Of a DNA stretch of 64,000 bases, positions 62,207 to 64,000 are shown piece after piece. Within the stretch, counting starts at the first letter, position 1. Each line of letters begins with the position of its first letter. Made by a program: the position numbers and the translations under genes. Under the pieces are notes generated by a model, which saw only the letters and a list, made by a program, of their open reading frames with translations, made no database searches and was not told the DNA's origin. Source of the stretch: Planobispora rosea (lineage in GTDB: Bacteria > Actinomycetota > Actinomycetes > Streptosporangiales > Streptosporangiaceae); NCBI RefSeq assembly GCF_014648175.1, contig NZ_BMQP01000025.1, forward strand, positions 53,839 through 117,838, in the 5' to 3' direction.

Positions 62207-63007
62207 ATGGTGTCTTCCTCATCTCGATCTTCCCGGACACACCCGGACTCTTCCCGGACCCACCCGGACTCTTCCCGGACCCACCCGGACTCTTCCCGGA
62301 CCCACCCGGGCTCCTCTCGGCCTCAGCGGTCCGGAGTCCTGCACACGCTGGCCCGGACCGTCGCGGCGCTGCGCCGCGGACGCGCCCTGCACACCCGCGG
62401 GCGGTCCTTCGCCGCGACCTTCCGGGTCCTCAACCATCCCGACATCTACCTGGGCATCCCCGTCCTCGACGAACCGGGAGAGCACGAGGTGCAGGTGCGC
62501 CTGTCGAAAGGGGCCTCCCTGCCGGGACGGCTGCCCGACGCGCTCGGCCTGGCGATCCGCCTGCCCTGCGACTCGGCGCCCCACGGCAGCCTCGACCTGC
62601 TGCTGACCACGACCGCGTGGCCGAAGTCCGTGCCCTTCCCCAGCACCGGGTTCACCTCCGGCGTCTTCTCCAGCCTGGTCTCCTACCGGCACGCGGCCGG
62701 GCGGCTCCGGTTCCTGGCCGTCGCGACGGACCGCGGCCGGGCCACCTCCCCCGACCCCGGCGAACTCGTCCCGGTCGTCGAGGCCGCGCCGCTCCGCTTC
62801 GCCCTGGGCATCGAGGGGTTCCACAACCGGCCCCTGGCGCTCCTGAGCGTGCACACCCCGCTCCCCGAGGCGGAGGAGACGGCGTTCGACCCGGTGGTCA
62901 ACAGCCATCCGGCCCTGCAGCTGCACGGCCTGCTGCGGTGGGCGCGCGCGACCGCCTACGCGGGCTCACGGCGCGGGCGCGGGCATCCGGAGCCCGGCCG
63001 CCCATGA
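62207..63007 (+). CDS. Uncharacterised protein with N-terminal heptad repeats (catalase-like fold suspected)
   Basis: A 266-residue protein. Residues ~8-35 are four copies of SSRTHPD/G, produced by the 21-bp tandem repeat at 62228-62311. From residue ~60, RGRSFAATFRVLN, VQVRLSKGASLPGRLPDALGLAIRLP and LDLLLTTTAWPKSVPFPS weakly recall heme-catalase-related proteins (chamber plus a GLA[IV]R-type strand), but I see no clear heme-ligand motif and do not assign activity. The ATG at 62207 has only a poor ribosome site. A true start downstream of the repeats cannot be excluded, since no other good start is visible near them. It has no operon partners. Confidence 0.65.
   Translation: MVSSSSRSSRTHPDSSRTHPDSSRTHPDSSRTHPGSSRPQRSGVLHTLARTVAALRRGRALHTRGRSFAATFRVLNHPDIYLGIPVLDEPGEHEVQVRLSKGASLPGRLPDALGLAIRLPCDSAPHGSLDLLLTTTAWPKSVPFPSTGFTSGVFSSLVSYRHAAGRLRFLAVATDRGRATSPDPGELVPVVEAAPLRFALGIEGFHNRPLALLSVHTPLPEAEETAFDPVVNSHPALQLHGLLRWARATAYAGSRRGRGHPEPGRP
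62228..62311 (+). repeat. Four 21-bp tandem repeats within a coding region
   Basis: Unit TCTTCCCGGACCCACCCGGA plus C, four copies, with single-base differences in copies 1 and 4. In frame, it encodes a seven-residue unit (SSRTHPD). Such minisatellites vary in copy number between strains. Confidence 0.95.
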
Positions 63008-63118
63008 CCAGCCGAGAACACGGATTTTAAGAAAACACACAAGTTCACCAGCCGTCAGGCCACCTACCGAGGCCCTGAGTCATACCATTGCGTGACCTGC
63101 CCAGGTTGTAGAGATGCA

Positions 63119-64000
63119 ATGGTGCACATGTCTGAGACCGCCGCCTCCGTGGCAAAACGCACCTCCACGAAGGCCGGAGGCGTCGAAGAACTGGACCTGC
63201 GCCAGCTCCTGGCCGGGCTGACGGCCGTACGCGACGGTGACTTCGGCACCCGTCTGCCGGACGAGGGCGACGGGCTGCTGAAGGAGATCGCCACCGTGTT
63301 CAACGGCATGGTGGACCAGCTCTCCCTGTTCACCTCCGAGGTCACCCGCGTGGCGCGCGAGGTCGGCACCGAGGGTCAGCTCGGCGGCCAGGCCGACGTG
63401 CCCGGCGTCTCGGGCACCTGGAAGGACCTCACCGACTCCGTCAACGCCATGGCCGGCAACCTCACCGACCAGGTCCGCGACATCGCGCAGGTCGCGACCG
63501 CGGTGGCCACCGGAGACCTCTCCCGGAAGATCACCGTGGACGTCCGGGGCGAGATCCTGGAGCTGAAGAACACGCTGAACACCATGGTGGACCAGCTGTC
63601 GTCCTTCGCCGCCGAGGTGACCCGGGTGGCCCGCGAGGTCGGCACCGAGGGCCGGCTGGGCGGCCAGGCCGACGTCAAGGGCGTCTCGGGCACCTGGCGC
63701 GATCTGACCGACTCGGTCAACTACATGGCCGGCAACCTCACCGACCAGGTCCGCAGCATCGCCCAGGTCACCACCGCGGTGGCCAAGGGCGACCTGTCAC
63801 AGAAGATCACCGTGGACGCCCGCGGCGAGATCCTGGAGCTCAAGACCACCATCAACACCATGGTGGACCAGCTGTCGAGCTTCGCCGACGAGGTCACCCG
63901 GGTGGCCCGCGAGGTCGGCACCGATGGGCGCCTGGGCGGCCAGGCCGACGTCAAGGGCGTCTCGGGCACCTGGCGGGACCTGACCGACTCGGTCAACTAC
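63119..64000 (+). CDS. Poly-HAMP sensor histidine kinase, N-terminal part (runs off window)
   Basis: The frame is open from ATG 63119 to the window end (294 codons). After a short N-terminus (SETAASVAKRTSTKAGG) come tandem HAMP units of 92 residues. EVTRVAREVGTEG, GTWRDLTDSVNYMAGNL and GDLSQKITVDARGEILEL recur, with DNA repeating every 276 bp (63340, 63616, 63892). There is no TM segment before them, so it is probably a soluble cytoplasmic kinase. This layout is typical of large actinobacterial hybrid histidine kinases such as OsaA of Streptomyces (osmotic stress), with GAF, HisKA and receiver domains expected beyond the edge. AGAG lies five bases upstream of the ATG. Confidence 0.88.
   Translation, partial: MVHMSETAASVAKRTSTKAGGVEELDLRQLLAGLTAVRDGDFGTRLPDEGDGLLKEIATVFNGMVDQLSLFTSEVTRVAREVGTEGQLGGQADVPGVSGTWKDLTDSVNAMAGNLTDQVRDIAQVATAVATGDLSRKITVDVRGEILELKNTLNTMVDQLSSFAAEVTRVAREVGTEGRLGGQADVKGVSGTWRDLTDSVNYMAGNLTDQVRSIAQVTTAVAKGDLSQKITVDARGEILELKTTINTMVDQLSSFADEVTRVAREVGTDGRLGGQADVKGVSGTWRDLTDSVNY

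Overview
This window looks like chromosome from a high-GC actinomycete, possibly a Streptosporangiales-type genome. The composition is strongly G+C-rich. GTG and occasional TTG starts, four-base ATGA/GTGA/TTGA gene overlaps, F420-type and SARP-free secondary metabolism, and an OsaA-like poly-HAMP kinase all fit. Genus-level assignment is not possible from the sequence alone.

Layout. (1) 1-4354 (-): a peptide/dipeptide ABC importer operon (lipoprotein SBP, two permeases, ATPase cut by the window edge). (2) 4664-8435 (+): a small membrane protein, then an M20 amidohydrolase, a COG3375 GNAT and an enolase-superfamily racemase, the gene set of the N-succinyl-amino-acid D-to-L conversion route. 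(3) 8603-18653: accessory metabolism. It holds a DrrAB-like ABC exporter with an AraC regulator, an alpha/beta hydrolase, a class C beta-lactamase-like hydrolase, TspO, a beta-trefoil protein, a LMW phosphatase, an EamA transporter and a flavoprotein disulfide reductase-like enzyme. (4) 19031-37722: an MFS transporter and two mirrored FxSxx-COOH cyclophane-RiPP loci. Each arm carries a ~55-residue precursor (fxsA), a radical SAM/SPASM maturase plus a HExxH protein, an NB-ARC/TPR protein (fxsT), a SIR2-like protein and an nSTAND/TPR NTPase. The arms are arranged head-to-head around ~29150. In the left arm the maturase and HExxH protein are separate genes with an ATGA overlap. In the right arm they are one fused frame that still carries a Shine-Dalgarno and ATG at the junction. 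(5) 37919-38956: an LLM-class F420-type oxidoreductase. (6) 39117-61103: a divergent hybrid NRPS-PKS cluster. The minus operon encodes a thioesterase with a PPTase-like tail, an A-PCP-C-A-PCP NRPS and a KS-AT-KR-DH-ACP PKS. The plus operon encodes a 2197-residue C-A-PCP-TE-MFS-kinase fusion and a C-A-PCP NRPS. (7) 61329-64000: an ArsR-SRPBCC autoregulator with two operator palindromes, an uncharacterised catalase-like protein and the start of a poly-HAMP histidine kinase.

How they work together. In the FxSxx arms the precursor C-terminus (FSSTL or FSATV) would be crosslinked by the radical SAM enzyme and possibly hydroxylated by the HExxH protein. The SIR2 and STAND/TPR genes form an overlapping or closely spaced pair directly downstream of the precursor, which suggests a sensing or NAD-consuming output coupled to the peptide. 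In the NRPS-PKS cluster a starter NRPS, a malonyl-extending PKS, a Gly-type module and a Ser-type terminal module can be ordered by logic. Release would be by a thioesterase with a cysteine nucleophile, and export and phosphotransferase functions are fused to the same polypeptide. Domain calls rest on motifs read by eye; no database search was run.
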